From: an uncultured Lachnospiraceae bacterium
GTDB taxonomy: Bacteria; Bacillota; Clostridia; Lachnospirales; Lachnospiraceae
Direction: 5' to 3'
Assembly (NCBI GenBank): GCA_947053345.1
Contig: CAMRSM010000023.1
Coordinates: 1-64,000 of the forward strand
Length of the DNA: 64,000 nucleotides
Below the pieces are notes generated by a model. That model saw only the letters and a program-made list of their open reading frames with translations. It had not been told where the DNA came from and ran no database searches. Below are positions 33,475-42,329 of this stretch, one piece after another; within the stretch, counting starts at the first letter, position 1; the number at the start of each line of letters is the position of its first letter. A program made the translations under genes and the position numbers.

Positions 33475-34059
33475 TAGCAGTTGGCTGTAACCTGCTATCA
33501 CAATGAAGAATTAAAGTCACTTACCCGTTACCGTTTTGATAAGGTAAAGGAACGGGCAAAACTGAAATCCTCTGTTTCAAGACTTGTGTGCATTCTTTTT
33601 CCTGAACTGGAGAAACTTGTGCCTACTCTCCATATGGCTTCCGTCTATGCCCTCCTGTCAGAATTCCCTTCCGCCTATGCCGTTTCCCCTGCACATCTCA
33701 CAAGGCTCTCAAACCTTCTTTCCGAAAGTTCTAAAGGGCGTTATGGAAAAGATACCGCTGTCATCTTCCGAGAGGCGGCAAGAAGTTCCATCGGCTCACA
33801 TATGCCCGCTAAATCTCTGGAACTGAAGCATACCATCAAACTCATTCAGGAATTGACTTCTGAGATTGATGATATCGAGGTATCGATCAAACGGATCATG
33901 GATGACGATATCCGTTCCCTCATCCTCACCATTCCCGGTATCAGTTACCGTATGGGTGCGATGATCATTGCTGAGATATGTGATTTCAACCGTTTTGATT
34001 CGACAGACAAGCTTCTCGCCTATGCCGGGATGTCTCCTTCCACTTATCAGCCTTCTTAA
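33475..34059 (+). pseudogene. IS110-family transposase remnant
   Basis: About 192 codons of the C-terminal part of an IS110-type (DEDD/Ser) transposase: the linker ERAKLKSSVSRLVCILFPELE and the Tnp_20 domain with LTIPGISYRMGAMIIAEICDFNRFDSTDKLLAYAGMSPSTYQ. The DEDD RuvC-like N-terminal half (about 100-150 residues) is missing, and the frame stops directly after STYQ, before the usual C-terminal end. The first codon is a TTG with no ribosome binding site. Inactive. Confidence 0.85.
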
Positions 34060-34089
34060 ATAAAGCACAAAAAATATCCTATAATAATT

Positions 34090-34238
34090 TTATTTAACCC
34101 TTTCTTTTTTTTCAACAATCCAACAAATAGTCATAGCGCATTTTACTTCACTACCCAAACAAATCAAACTCATCCAATAAAGAAACCCAACAAGTCTCTC
34201 AACCGATCCATCCAAAATATCCAAGCGATAAATATCAT
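34090..34238 (-). CDS. two overlapping short ORFs, copy A of a duplicated peptide region
   Basis: CAGGAGAAG precedes an ATG at 34238 that opens a 22-residue hydrophobic peptide (MIFIAWIFWMDRLRDLLGFFIG). Its TGA overlaps the ATG (34173) of a 27-residue peptide, MSLICLGSEVKCAMTICWIV then EKKERVK. The second peptide's C-terminal part matches that of a short ORF ending at 38451 beyond the ABC genes (KCAMTICWIV against RCNMTICWIL). The ATGA overlap suggests coupling if expressed; alternatively both are frameshifted relics of one membrane peptide. Confidence 0.35.
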
Positions 34239-34299
34239 AGACTTCTCCTGAACACAAGATCAGGTAATCAAAGATCATGACACCGGCTGAATTTCTCAA

Positions 34300-34540
34300 T
34301 ATGGATTAAAAACAGCTTTGTATAGCAGCGCCGGAAGCTGTAACAGCTTTAGTTTTTTCCTTTTTCATCTACGGTATCTCATTTTCAGCATATATTTCCC
34401 TGGCAACAAATGCATTCTTTATCCAACTATCCAATAAGAGTATTTCTTCTTGTATTACAATATCTCTGCCTCATTGCATTCCGGACAAAATATCTTCCCT
34501 AACACTATTGTTTTACTTTTAACATAACACAGTTCTCCTT
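34300..34540 (-). other. gap with possible broken Cys-pair ORF
   Basis: On the minus strand a short frame just after the ABC gene reads VLGKIFCPECNEAEIL and stops; in the next frame EEILLLDSWIKNAFVAREIY and AENEIP follow. Read together they look like one small protein with a CPEC zinc-type pair split by a one-base change. No start with a good ribosome binding site is evident. Confidence 0.3.
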
Positions 34541-36304
34541 TCACACATACAACCCCGACTGCGCCTGATACATCTGCGCATACACTCCTCCGGTTCCTGA
34601 CAGTTCCCTGTGGCTTCCCTCTTCCAGCACGGTTCCTTTATCCATTACAATAATCTTATCACAATATTTTGCGGATGCTAAACGGTGAGAAATATAGATC
34701 ACCGTCCGATCCCCCACAATTTCATTCATACGGCAATATAACTCAAATTCTGCTTTCGGGTCAAGTGCCGCAGTCGGTTCATCCATAATGCAAACCGGTG
34801 CATCCTTATGAATTGCCCGTGCAATGGCGATCTTCTGCCCTTCTCCGCCGGATAACTCCACACCGTTTTCATCAAACAATTTGAAAATCTGCGTATTTAG
34901 CTGCTGTTCCATTGTAGAAAGTTTTTTTGCAAAACCGATTTTCTCTAATACCTCTGTTACCGTTTCATCTGACGGTTCCCGGTTACCAAAGCAGATATTT
35001 TCTTTTAAGGACATCGCATAGAGCATATAGTCCTGGAAAATGGTGGAAAACGCCTTCTGGTACTGCTCGCGGTCATATTCTCTTATGTCAGTTCCGTTCA
35101 GTCGGATGACACCCTCATACGTTGTATATAAGCCAAGCATCAATTTTATTACCGTTGACTTTCCGGCACCATTCTTTCCCACAAGTGCCACCTTTGTATT
35201 TGCATCAATTGTTGCCGAAAAATGCTCAATCACATTTGTCTCCTGTCCCGGATAACGGAAACTTACATCACAAAACTCTATCTTACAACCCTTTGATAAA
35301 TCCACCGCCCTGCTTCCCCATTCACTCATTTTGGGTGGGTTTACATACGCATAGAACGCCGCAAAGTACGCCTTATATCTCGCAATATCCATACTTTCCG
35401 CAATCATTTGATTCACCGTAACATGGAATGTCGTAATCGCATGGAACAGCATCGTAAATAGACCGGCTGACAAGCCCTGATTCACTGCCGCATATATCAA
35501 ATATCCATAGGTTACCACGAGTTTTAACAGTTCCGACAAACACAGCCACAGCTTTGCCAAAAAATCACAGCGATAGATTTTAGAGGTTGTTACCTGAAAA
35601 CGGTCCATGTAGCAGCGGTACTGATTTAGGATCCATTCCGACAAGTGATTGATGCGGATTTCCTTTGCATAGGTAACATCCTTTGTCAAGTTCTCATAAT
35701 ACGATTTTCTACGAATTACAGACGGCATCTCATCCATCTGCAGTTGCAAGCTTTTCCTCTTATAGCGTGAGCTGATAAAATTATTAAATATAAAAATCAA
35801 AACATAACAAAGAATGATAACAAGATTCAAATAGGATAACAAATAAACTACCGACAACAGCGTAAAAGCGTTCCCAATAAAAGAGAACACAAGATCTAAC
35901 TGCTTTCCAAATTCGCCCCACTGGCCCCCGATATAATTTTGTGCTTTCTGCTTTAAATCATAAAACTTCGGCGATTCGATATTCTCATAATCACATGTTG
36001 CAAGATTGCGGTATAAATACAGTTCAAAGGACTTCTGTAGTTCATTCTTTTCATTGGCTGCCGCGATGGATGCCGCATTCGAAAGCAATTTTAACACCAT
36101 ACTCCCGAACACCAACACCGCCCCTGCCATAAATGCATTTTTGCTGTTTTGGTCTACAAACAGCTCATCTACAATGAATTTTGGCATAAACACCCCCAAG
36201 ATAACGGCAGCAGAATTTATCAACTGCACAGCAATACTGTATAACAAATATTTCGGGTTATGCCGAAAACCAAATTTGATAAAATACAAGATGCTTTCTG
36301 ACAT
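34541..36304 (-). CDS. ABC transporter half-unit (permease-ATPase), second of pair
   Basis: 587 residues: an N-terminal six-helix exporter-type membrane domain (about 1-310) and an ATPase domain with Walker A GKNGAGKST, signature ELSGGEGQKIA and Walker B VCIMDEPTAALDP, so a complete ATP site. ATG 36304 follows GGGAGG and lies 13 bases after the stop of the first half-transporter; the frame's 18 extra codons overlap that gene. The pair, of equal length, likely forms a heterodimeric exporter. There is no peptidase C39 domain. Substrate unknown; short Cys-containing ORFs flank the pair. Confidence 0.88.
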   Translation of the reverse strand: MSESILYFIKFGFRHNPKYLLYSIAVQLINSAAVILGVFMPKFIVDELFVDQNSKNAFMAGAVLVFGSMVLKLLSNAASIAAANEKNELQKSFELYLYRNLATCDYENIESPKFYDLKQKAQNYIGGQWGEFGKQLDLVFSFIGNAFTLLSVVYLLSYLNLVIILCYVLIFIFNNFISSRYKRKSLQLQMDEMPSVIRRKSYYENLTKDVTYAKEIRINHLSEWILNQYRCYMDRFQVTTSKIYRCDFLAKLWLCLSELLKLVVTYGYLIYAAVNQGLSAGLFTMLFHAITTFHVTVNQMIAESMDIARYKAYFAAFYAYVNPPKMSEWGSRAVDLSKGCKIEFCDVSFRYPGQETNVIEHFSATIDANTKVALVGKNGAGKSTVIKLMLGLYTTYEGVIRLNGTDIREYDREQYQKAFSTIFQDYMLYAMSLKENICFGNREPSDETVTEVLEKIGFAKKLSTMEQQLNTQIFKLFDENGVELSGGEGQKIAIARAIHKDAPVCIMDEPTAALDPKAEFELYCRMNEIVGDRTVIYISHRLASAKYCDKIIVMDKGTVLEEGSHRELSGTGGVYAQMYQAQSGLYV

Positions 36305-36317
36305 GCATCTTACCTCC

Positions 36318-38081
36318 CTACTTATATAATTCAGACTGCATACGGTACAATTCTGCATACACGGCCGCGCGTTCCATCAACTGTTCATGGCTGCCGTCTT
36401 CCACAAGTTCCCCCTCATGGAACACAAGAATCCGATTGCATATCTTTGCACTTGTCAGACGATGCGAAATAAAAACAGACAGCTTTCCCTGTGAAACCAG
36501 CGACAGATTTTCCAGTAATTTAACCTCGGAAAGTGGATCCAGTGCTGAGGATGGCTCATCGAGCAATAGAATTGGTGCATCCTTATAAAGTGCACGCGCA
36601 AAAGCGATTTTCTGGCTCTCCCCCCCAGAAAACTCAATGCCTGTTCCATCAAACAGCTTAGACACCGAAACATCTTCATGAATACCCTTTTCCGATAGTA
36701 CCTCTGCCGTACCGGACATTTCCATTGCACGCTTTAAGTTTTCCTCTTCCCCGTCCCGTCCCTTTCGGTTTAAAATTATATTTTCCTTCAGACTTGCAGC
36801 AAACAATTTGTAATCTTGGAATACAACCGAAAAGCAGTTTAGATAATCCTCTGTCTTATAGCGGTTGATATTGATCCCATTTAATAAAATCTCACCCTCT
36901 TCCATCTGGTACAGGCGCAAAAGAAGTTTTATCAACGTGGTTTTTCCCGCACCATTTTCCCCAACAATGCAGATTGCCTCATTGGAAGCGATCTTAAGAT
37001 TGATATTTTTAAGTGCATATCCCGATTGTCCCGGATACCTAAACGATACATTGCGAAACTCGATGCTGTACCCTTTTGTCCCCTTTATACGCTCCACCCC
37101 GTCTACAATGTGGTTCAGATACTCTGTAAACTGCCGAAATGGTTCAAAGTATTCGTTGTACTGCTTCAAATCAATTACGGTATTTGCGATGTCCAATACC
37201 GTATTGTTAAATACCACCATACCGGACAAATACAACGTAAACTCACCGACGGATATCTTCCCCTTTAATGCATACACAATCAGATAAACATACGCCAGCA
37301 GCAGCTGCAGGGTATCTGTCAAAATGCGAAGTGTATGATTCTTTAAACGGGACATATTTTGTGCTTTCTTATAAGTGCTGACACAGTCGTATTCCTTTGC
37401 ATACAGCCCCAGAAACCAGTCAAGCATGTGATAAGTACGAAGTTCTTTCGCGTACTTTTTATCCTCGAATACTCCGGCGAAGTAGTCCCTCTTTCGCTCC
37501 GCCTCCGTCATTTCTTTATCCTTTTGGACAATCATACGCTTGTTCTTCACGGTCATAAAAAGATTTCCGAACGTTATTACCAGATAAATCAAGCAGATCC
37601 TAACATCCAGTGTGATAATCACCGCCATCAAGGTCAGTATCGTCACCACCTTACCAATTAGCATAACCGTCACTGGAATAATCCCGGCAAAACCGTAAGC
37701 ATTTATGTACCTTGCAGATTGATCCCTGAGTTTTAAAAACCCCGGCATCTCCAACTGCTCATATCCCATATTCAAAAACTGTCTTCCCTGTAAGATACTA
37801 TATTTCGTATAGAGACTGTCCCTTGCCTTTTCCGAAGCATATTGAAAGGCCGCAATGCCAATGCCAAAAAGCGTCACCAGTCCTGCATAAATAATACAAT
37901 ATTTTACTGCCCATCCCGCCCCCTGTTCCCTACCAAATATAGCATCTAAAATATATTTTGGTATTACAATATTTGTAATAACCGCCAGTGCACGAAAAAG
38001 CTCTGAAAGCAGTAACATAATAATGTATTTCTTTTCCAGCCGGAAAACCAACCGGAATAAATAGCATATTCCCCGAAACAT
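36318..38081 (-). CDS. ABC transporter half-unit (permease-ATPase), first of pair
   Basis: 587 residues with the same architecture: membrane domain to about residue 320, then Walker A GENGAGKTT, Q-loop VVFQDYKLF, signature EFSGGESQKIA and Walker B ILLLDEPSSALDP. AAAAGGAGAAAG precedes the ATG. Base composition is A+T-richer than the core genes of the window, in keeping with an accessory island from about 32 to 38.8 kb. It is 13 bases from its partner, so one transcript is expected. Confidence 0.88.
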   Translation of the reverse strand: MFRGICYLFRLVFRLEKKYIIMLLLSELFRALAVITNIVIPKYILDAIFGREQGAGWAVKYCIIYAGLVTLFGIGIAAFQYASEKARDSLYTKYSILQGRQFLNMGYEQLEMPGFLKLRDQSARYINAYGFAGIIPVTVMLIGKVVTILTLMAVIITLDVRICLIYLVITFGNLFMTVKNKRMIVQKDKEMTEAERKRDYFAGVFEDKKYAKELRTYHMLDWFLGLYAKEYDCVSTYKKAQNMSRLKNHTLRILTDTLQLLLAYVYLIVYALKGKISVGEFTLYLSGMVVFNNTVLDIANTVIDLKQYNEYFEPFRQFTEYLNHIVDGVERIKGTKGYSIEFRNVSFRYPGQSGYALKNINLKIASNEAICIVGENGAGKTTLIKLLLRLYQMEEGEILLNGININRYKTEDYLNCFSVVFQDYKLFAASLKENIILNRKGRDGEEENLKRAMEMSGTAEVLSEKGIHEDVSVSKLFDGTGIEFSGGESQKIAFARALYKDAPILLLDEPSSALDPLSEVKLLENLSLVSQGKLSVFISHRLTSAKICNRILVFHEGELVEDGSHEQLMERAAVYAELYRMQSELYK

Positions 38082-38240
38082 AGCTTTCTCCTTTTATTAA
38101 AATAAACTCAACTATTATACTTTATTTAATTTGAGAAAAAATCAATGCATTTTTCAAATCGTATGCCTACTTCATCCGTTCCGATTCCATAGGAATCCAG
38201 TAACAATTTTTCCTTTATTTGCTGTTTGAATAAGATAATT

Positions 38241-38438
38241 TCATCTTCCTTTTTTCTCGACAAGCTCTGTCTTGATCAGCATATAAAACTCTGTCGGAAA
38301 CTTCACCGAATCAGAAAATTTGACCGCACACCCAAAACTTATTTTCACCCGCGCAATATCACTGTTATAATTGCGGTTACACGGTCTCCCCCATCCACTA
38401 TGTCTTAATTTTCCCCTTAAGTAAAACGCCAAAACCAT
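38241..38438 (-). CDS. short unrecognised ORF upstream of the ABC pair
   Basis: Up to 65 residues. The latter half, VKISFGCAVKFSDSVKFPTE then FYMLIKTELVEKKGR, has the balanced composition of a real protein and contains one Cys. The ATG at 38438 lacks a ribosome binding site; a GTG just before KISFGC (about 38348) is an alternative that would give about 35 residues. Same strand as, and about 160 bases upstream of, the ABC genes. Function unknown. Confidence 0.35.
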   Translation of the reverse strand: MVLAFYLRGKLRHSGWGRPCNRNYNSDIARVKISFGCAVKFSDSVKFPTEFYMLIKTELVEKKGR

Positions 38439-38450
38439 TATATAATAATT

Positions 38451-38570
38451 TTACTTTATTCTTACTTCTTTGTCAAGAATCCAACAAATAGTCATATTAC
38501 ATCTTACCTTGTTACCGAAACAAAACAAACCGATGGAAAAGAGAAACAAACATGCATAATTATCCTCTCG
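38451..38570 (-). CDS. short Cys-containing ORF, copy B of a duplicated peptide region
   Basis: The frame ends LFLFSIGLFCFGNKVRCNMT, ICWILDKEVRIK. Its last 25 residues match copy A at 34090-34173, and the DNA also shares AATCCAACAAATAGTCATA near both stops. The frame is open to 38732 on a less convincing N-terminus; GAGAGG is found before an ATG (about 38552) in another frame, so one copy may be frameshifted. It lies upstream of the ABC pair on the same strand, while copy A is downstream. Confidence 0.35.
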   Translation of the reverse strand, partial: REDNYACLFLFSIGLFCFGNKVRCNMTICWILDKEVRIK

Positions 38571-38807
38571 TGATTTTGCCCGGCCAAACATATTTTGTTC
38601 TCCCCACGTAAGGCATCTTCGTTCTTTTCTTCCGAAAGCCAGATCAAAAACACTATAACCTTGAACGGTTTCTTCCCGATAACAACAATGAAATTCAGCC
38701 AAATCAAGAGAAAACTCCCGGAAAAAAACCATCTATAAGCCCCAAAAAATAAATGTAGCATTTCCTCCGCATCCATGCTATAATCAATCGTCAGGAGGTA
38801 CTTTTCA

Positions 38808-40733
38808 ATGAGCCAATATAAAAAAAAGAAACAAAATACAGAAAACTATGAACTTTTACACGGGAACTATGCCCTGATCTTACTGCTGTCTGCAACTTTT
38901 CTCGTTCCTCTGATCGTCCGGCTTTACCGCTACGATCCGAATTTGAGCCAGTTTAACTGGTTTATGCAGAGCAACGACGAGATTGATGTCTTTTTGTATT
39001 GGAAAAGCCGAATTCTCACCATCCTTGGTGCCCTGATGGGAGTTGTCCTCATTTTCAAATTCAAAGACCGCAAATTCCGGCAGGCACAGAAAAAAAACAT
39101 ATGGCTCTACCCGCTTTCGGCCTACGCCATCCTGACTTTGCTCTCCACGATATTTTCCAAATACCGCGCATTCGGTTTTTCGGGAATCCACGAGCAGTTC
39201 GAGTCCGTGTGGGTGATCCTGACGTACTGCGTCCTCACTTTTTTTGCCTATATATTCGTGCAGGACGCAAAGGATGTCACCAGCCTGCGCCGCACTTTTT
39301 TCGCGCTGTTTGCCGTGCTGTGCGCACTCGGCATCTCACAGCTTAAGGGCAGGGATTTCTGGGAGAGCGAATTTGGAAGACAGCTCATGGTACCGGAAAA
39401 ATACGCGGATCTGCGCGATACACTGAAGTTCAATTTTTCGCGCAGCGGTATCCATCAGGTCTATCTGTCTTTCTACAACCCGAACTATGTCGGGATGTTT
39501 GCGTCCCTTGTGCTTCCGTTTTCCGTCTTCTGCATTTTCTCGGTGCGGAAATGGTGGCAGAAAATCCTCTGGACAGCGGTCAGCGTGATCCTTCTGGTGT
39601 GCACCTTCGGCTCCGGTTCCAAGACCTTTATGATCTCCATCGCAGTCGGCATGGTGCTTGCGCTGTTTTTCTGCCACAGGGCGATCTGGCGGCGCATCCT
39701 CTTTTTCATCCCGATGTGTGTGGCACTCTTTTTTGCCGGAAAAGCGTATTTTAAGCAGATCAACCTCGATCCCGTCCAATACGTAAAAAAATCGATGACC
39801 CTGCGGGAAAACAACTCGCTGCTGGAAGATATCCGCTTTACGGGGGATGATGTCACGATCGAGTACAACAACACCGAGCTCCATGTCATGTATGCTGCCA
39901 ACGAATTGGGAGCCGTCCTGATCTGCCATGATAAGGATGGCACGATGTTAGAGTACAAGGTGCGTGACGACCAGTATATTGAACTGACCGACCCGACCTA
40001 CTCCGGCCTTCTTTTCCGCTTTGAACAGGGCAATACTTATTACCCGTGGCTCGTCTCCATCCGCGTGCGGGGCTGTTCCGTATATTTTACCCAGACGGGG
40101 GACGGTTACCAGTATATCAACAACGTCGGGAAATTTGCCGATGCCGTCAAGGCACCGGCCGCGGTTTTCGAAAATTATAACTCCTTCGCCTCCGGTCGCG
40201 GTTACCTGTGGTCACGCTCCATCCCGCTTTTGCGCCGCTCGCTCATCCTCGGCACGGGCGCGGACACATTCTCGCTCGTGTTCCCGCACAATGACCTTGC
40301 CGGCCGCATCAATTCGGGTTATTACAATTCGTACATTTCTAAGCCGCACAATATGTACCTGCAGATCGGCATCCAGCACGGTGTACCCGCCCTGCTCTGC
40401 CTGCTTGCGGTCTGCGCCATCTACCTTATCCAGAGTGTTATCCTATACTGGCGCTCCAAGCTCACCGATGAGCACTCCTGGCTCGGTGTCGGCATCATGC
40501 TCGGGATCATCGGTTACCTGATCGCGGGGCTCTCCAACGATTCCTGCGTCGCGGTCGCGCCGCTGTTCTGGATCCTGCTCGGCATGGGCTTTGCGGTCAA
40601 CCGCATCAACCGTGAGAGGGCAAAAGCAGAAAAAATAGCGGCACTCCCCGCTAAGGAGAGCACACAGGCAGAAAATGCCGTCTCCGCCCAAAATGCCACC
40701 TCCAAAGGGAAACAAAAACGCCGGAAAAAATAG
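38808..40733 (+). CDS. O-antigen ligase/Wzy-like membrane protein
   Basis: 641 residues with about 12 transmembrane helices. A large extracytoplasmic region (about residues 315-480) contains the segment typical of Wzy_C/WaaL proteins, with SRSIPLLRRSLILGTGADTF and KPHNMYLQIGIQHG after it, which matches the O-antigen ligase signature. The C-terminus is a Lys-rich tail. Such proteins polymerise or ligate glycans outside the membrane. GGAGG precedes the ATG, and a TATAAT lies at 38780-38785. No other polysaccharide genes are close, so the substrate is unknown. Confidence 0.82.
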   Translation: MSQYKKKKQNTENYELLHGNYALILLLSATFLVPLIVRLYRYDPNLSQFNWFMQSNDEIDVFLYWKSRILTILGALMGVVLIFKFKDRKFRQAQKKNIWLYPLSAYAILTLLSTIFSKYRAFGFSGIHEQFESVWVILTYCVLTFFAYIFVQDAKDVTSLRRTFFALFAVLCALGISQLKGRDFWESEFGRQLMVPEKYADLRDTLKFNFSRSGIHQVYLSFYNPNYVGMFASLVLPFSVFCIFSVRKWWQKILWTAVSVILLVCTFGSGSKTFMISIAVGMVLALFFCHRAIWRRILFFIPMCVALFFAGKAYFKQINLDPVQYVKKSMTLRENNSLLEDIRFTGDDVTIEYNNTELHVMYAANELGAVLICHDKDGTMLEYKVRDDQYIELTDPTYSGLLFRFEQGNTYYPWLVSIRVRGCSVYFTQTGDGYQYINNVGKFADAVKAPAAVFENYNSFASGRGYLWSRSIPLLRRSLILGTGADTFSLVFPHNDLAGRINSGYYNSYISKPHNMYLQIGIQHGVPALLCLLAVCAIYLIQSVILYWRSKLTDEHSWLGVGIMLGIIGYLIAGLSNDSCVAVAPLFWILLGMGFAVNRINRERAKAEKIAALPAKESTQAENAVSAQNATSKGKQKRRKK

Positions 40734-40765
40734 TCCACACAGGACGGCTCAAAAACAATGTCAAA

Positions 40766-40811
40766 AATATGCTGTGGTTCCCGGAAGCGAAACCACAGCA
40801 TATATTTTGAC
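40766..40811. terminator. bidirectional terminator
   Basis: AATATGCTGTGGTT and AACCACAGCATAT arms with A/T runs on both sides, between the convergent ligase-like and htrA genes. Confidence 0.85.
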
Positions 40812-40848
40812 TATTTCCATTCTCCCATCCTATCAAACGCCGCCGCTA

Positions 40849-42156
40849 TCATTCCCCCCGGCATCCAAACACAACATTTAACTCCTTATCCACATAAGTC
40901 CCGTTCTCCAGCACCTTGATCTGTAATGTCCCTTCCGAGCCCCCGCGCGTATAACCGAGCACATGCAAAAGCTCCTCCATCGTCATAACACTCCTTTGGT
41001 TGATCCCGACAATGATATCCCCCGCATGCAGCCCTGCCTGCTCCGCCGGTGTGCCCTCTCCAACCTGCGACACGAAGATTCCGACCGGCATGCGGAAACT
41101 GTTCGCATGCCCGCTGTCAATATCCTTCCCGACAATGCCAAGATACGCCGCTTCCTCCTCCGAAAGCTGCTCACGGCTTATCAGGTCGTTGATGATCGGC
41201 AGAACCTCACTGATCGGGATCGCATAGCCGACCCGCTCCACCTTCGTGTCCGAATATTTCACGGAATTGATACCGATGACCTCACCGTTTGCGTTGAGCA
41301 GGGCACCGCCGCTGTTGCCCGGATTGATCGCCGCGTCCACCTGGATCAGATTCAACGTCACGCCCTCGGTCGTCACCTCGCGGTCCAAGGCGCTGACATA
41401 ACCGACCGTAACACTCTGTCCATAGCCGAGCGCGTTGCCGATCGCGATCACGAACTCGCCCATTTTTACTTCCTCGGAATCCCCGAGCGATGCCAGGCGG
41501 ATCTGGCGCGTTGTCTCCATCGGAATATCCTCAAACCGCACGGAGAGTACCGCAAGGTCATCGCCCTCCTCGGTTCCCTTGACCTTTGCGGGGACAGCCG
41601 TACCGTCGCAAAACTCGATCGTCAACTCCACCGCGTCCTCTATCACATGGTTGTTCGTCACAATCAAAAGTTCACGGCCGCTCTGGGCAAGGATAATCCC
41701 TGTCCCCGACGAGTTCCCCCGCTCCTTCTGTTCAAAACCCTGACCAAATAAATCAAAGACCGTACTTACCTTCTCAACTTCACAGTCGATCGCGACGACC
41801 GCCGGCATCACATTCTCCACAACATTGGAGACATCCGAGACCGTTGCCCCCGCCGCCTGCCCCGGCTCTTTGACCGTATGCAACCCCGAAGGGTTGGTAT
41901 CCATCTCACGGATGGGCTTTTTTCCGACCGCGCTGCTCTCCTCCGCCCGGTACCAGTGAATCCCCTGAAAGATCGAAGCGGCCAGTATCCCGATGATCGC
42001 GGCACCTGCCACCAAAAGCACAAACTTCTTTCCGTTTTTCTGTTTCTTCTTTTTATCGCTTCCCGTCCGCAGGCTCTCGCGGTATTCTTCCGCTTTCATC
42101 AGGTTGACCTCCGCTGCCGATGTCATATTCTCTTTTTCGTTACACCCGTCCAACAT
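40849..42156 (-). CDS. second HtrA/DegP-type membrane serine protease
   Basis: 435 residues: a cytoplasmic N-terminus with a Lys-rich stretch, one transmembrane helix (about 45-65), a protease domain with His170 (VTNNHVI), Asp200 (DDLAVL) and Ser282 (NPGNSGG), and a PDZ domain (about 340-425). ATG 42156 follows GGAGGGAG; 16 further open codons upstream look non-coding. It shares layout and long identical motifs (AIGNALGYGQS, QxDAAINPGNSGGAL) with the HtrA at 15258-16688, so they are paralogues. The linker and N-terminus differ. Confidence 0.93.
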   Translation of the reverse strand: MLDGCNEKENMTSAAEVNLMKAEEYRESLRTGSDKKKKQKNGKKFVLLVAGAAIIGILAASIFQGIHWYRAEESSAVGKKPIREMDTNPSGLHTVKEPGQAAGATVSDVSNVVENVMPAVVAIDCEVEKVSTVFDLFGQGFEQKERGNSSGTGIILAQSGRELLIVTNNHVIEDAVELTIEFCDGTAVPAKVKGTEEGDDLAVLSVRFEDIPMETTRQIRLASLGDSEEVKMGEFVIAIGNALGYGQSVTVGYVSALDREVTTEGVTLNLIQVDAAINPGNSGGALLNANGEVIGINSVKYSDTKVERVGYAIPISEVLPIINDLISREQLSEEEAAYLGIVGKDIDSGHANSFRMPVGIFVSQVGEGTPAEQAGLHAGDIIVGINQRSVMTMEELLHVLGYTRGGSEGTLQIKVLENGTYVDKELNVVFGCRGE

Positions 42157-42329
42157 AACGTCTCTCCCTCCGCTGCACACTTGAGACCATGCCGCTGCCG
42201 GCATGGATAATATATAATTTTATATCCTTTTTTGTTTTTACATTGTCATTTTACATAACAGAAATGTCGAAAGTAAGGTTTTTCTGTGAATAATCTGTGA
42301 AAAAGGGCAAAATACCTGCCCTGCCCACC

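Noticed and set aside
32164-34059. Prophage or lysis cassette suggested by the lysozyme-like DUF1906 protein
   Set aside because: No holin, structural or integrase genes; its partner is a lipoprotein.
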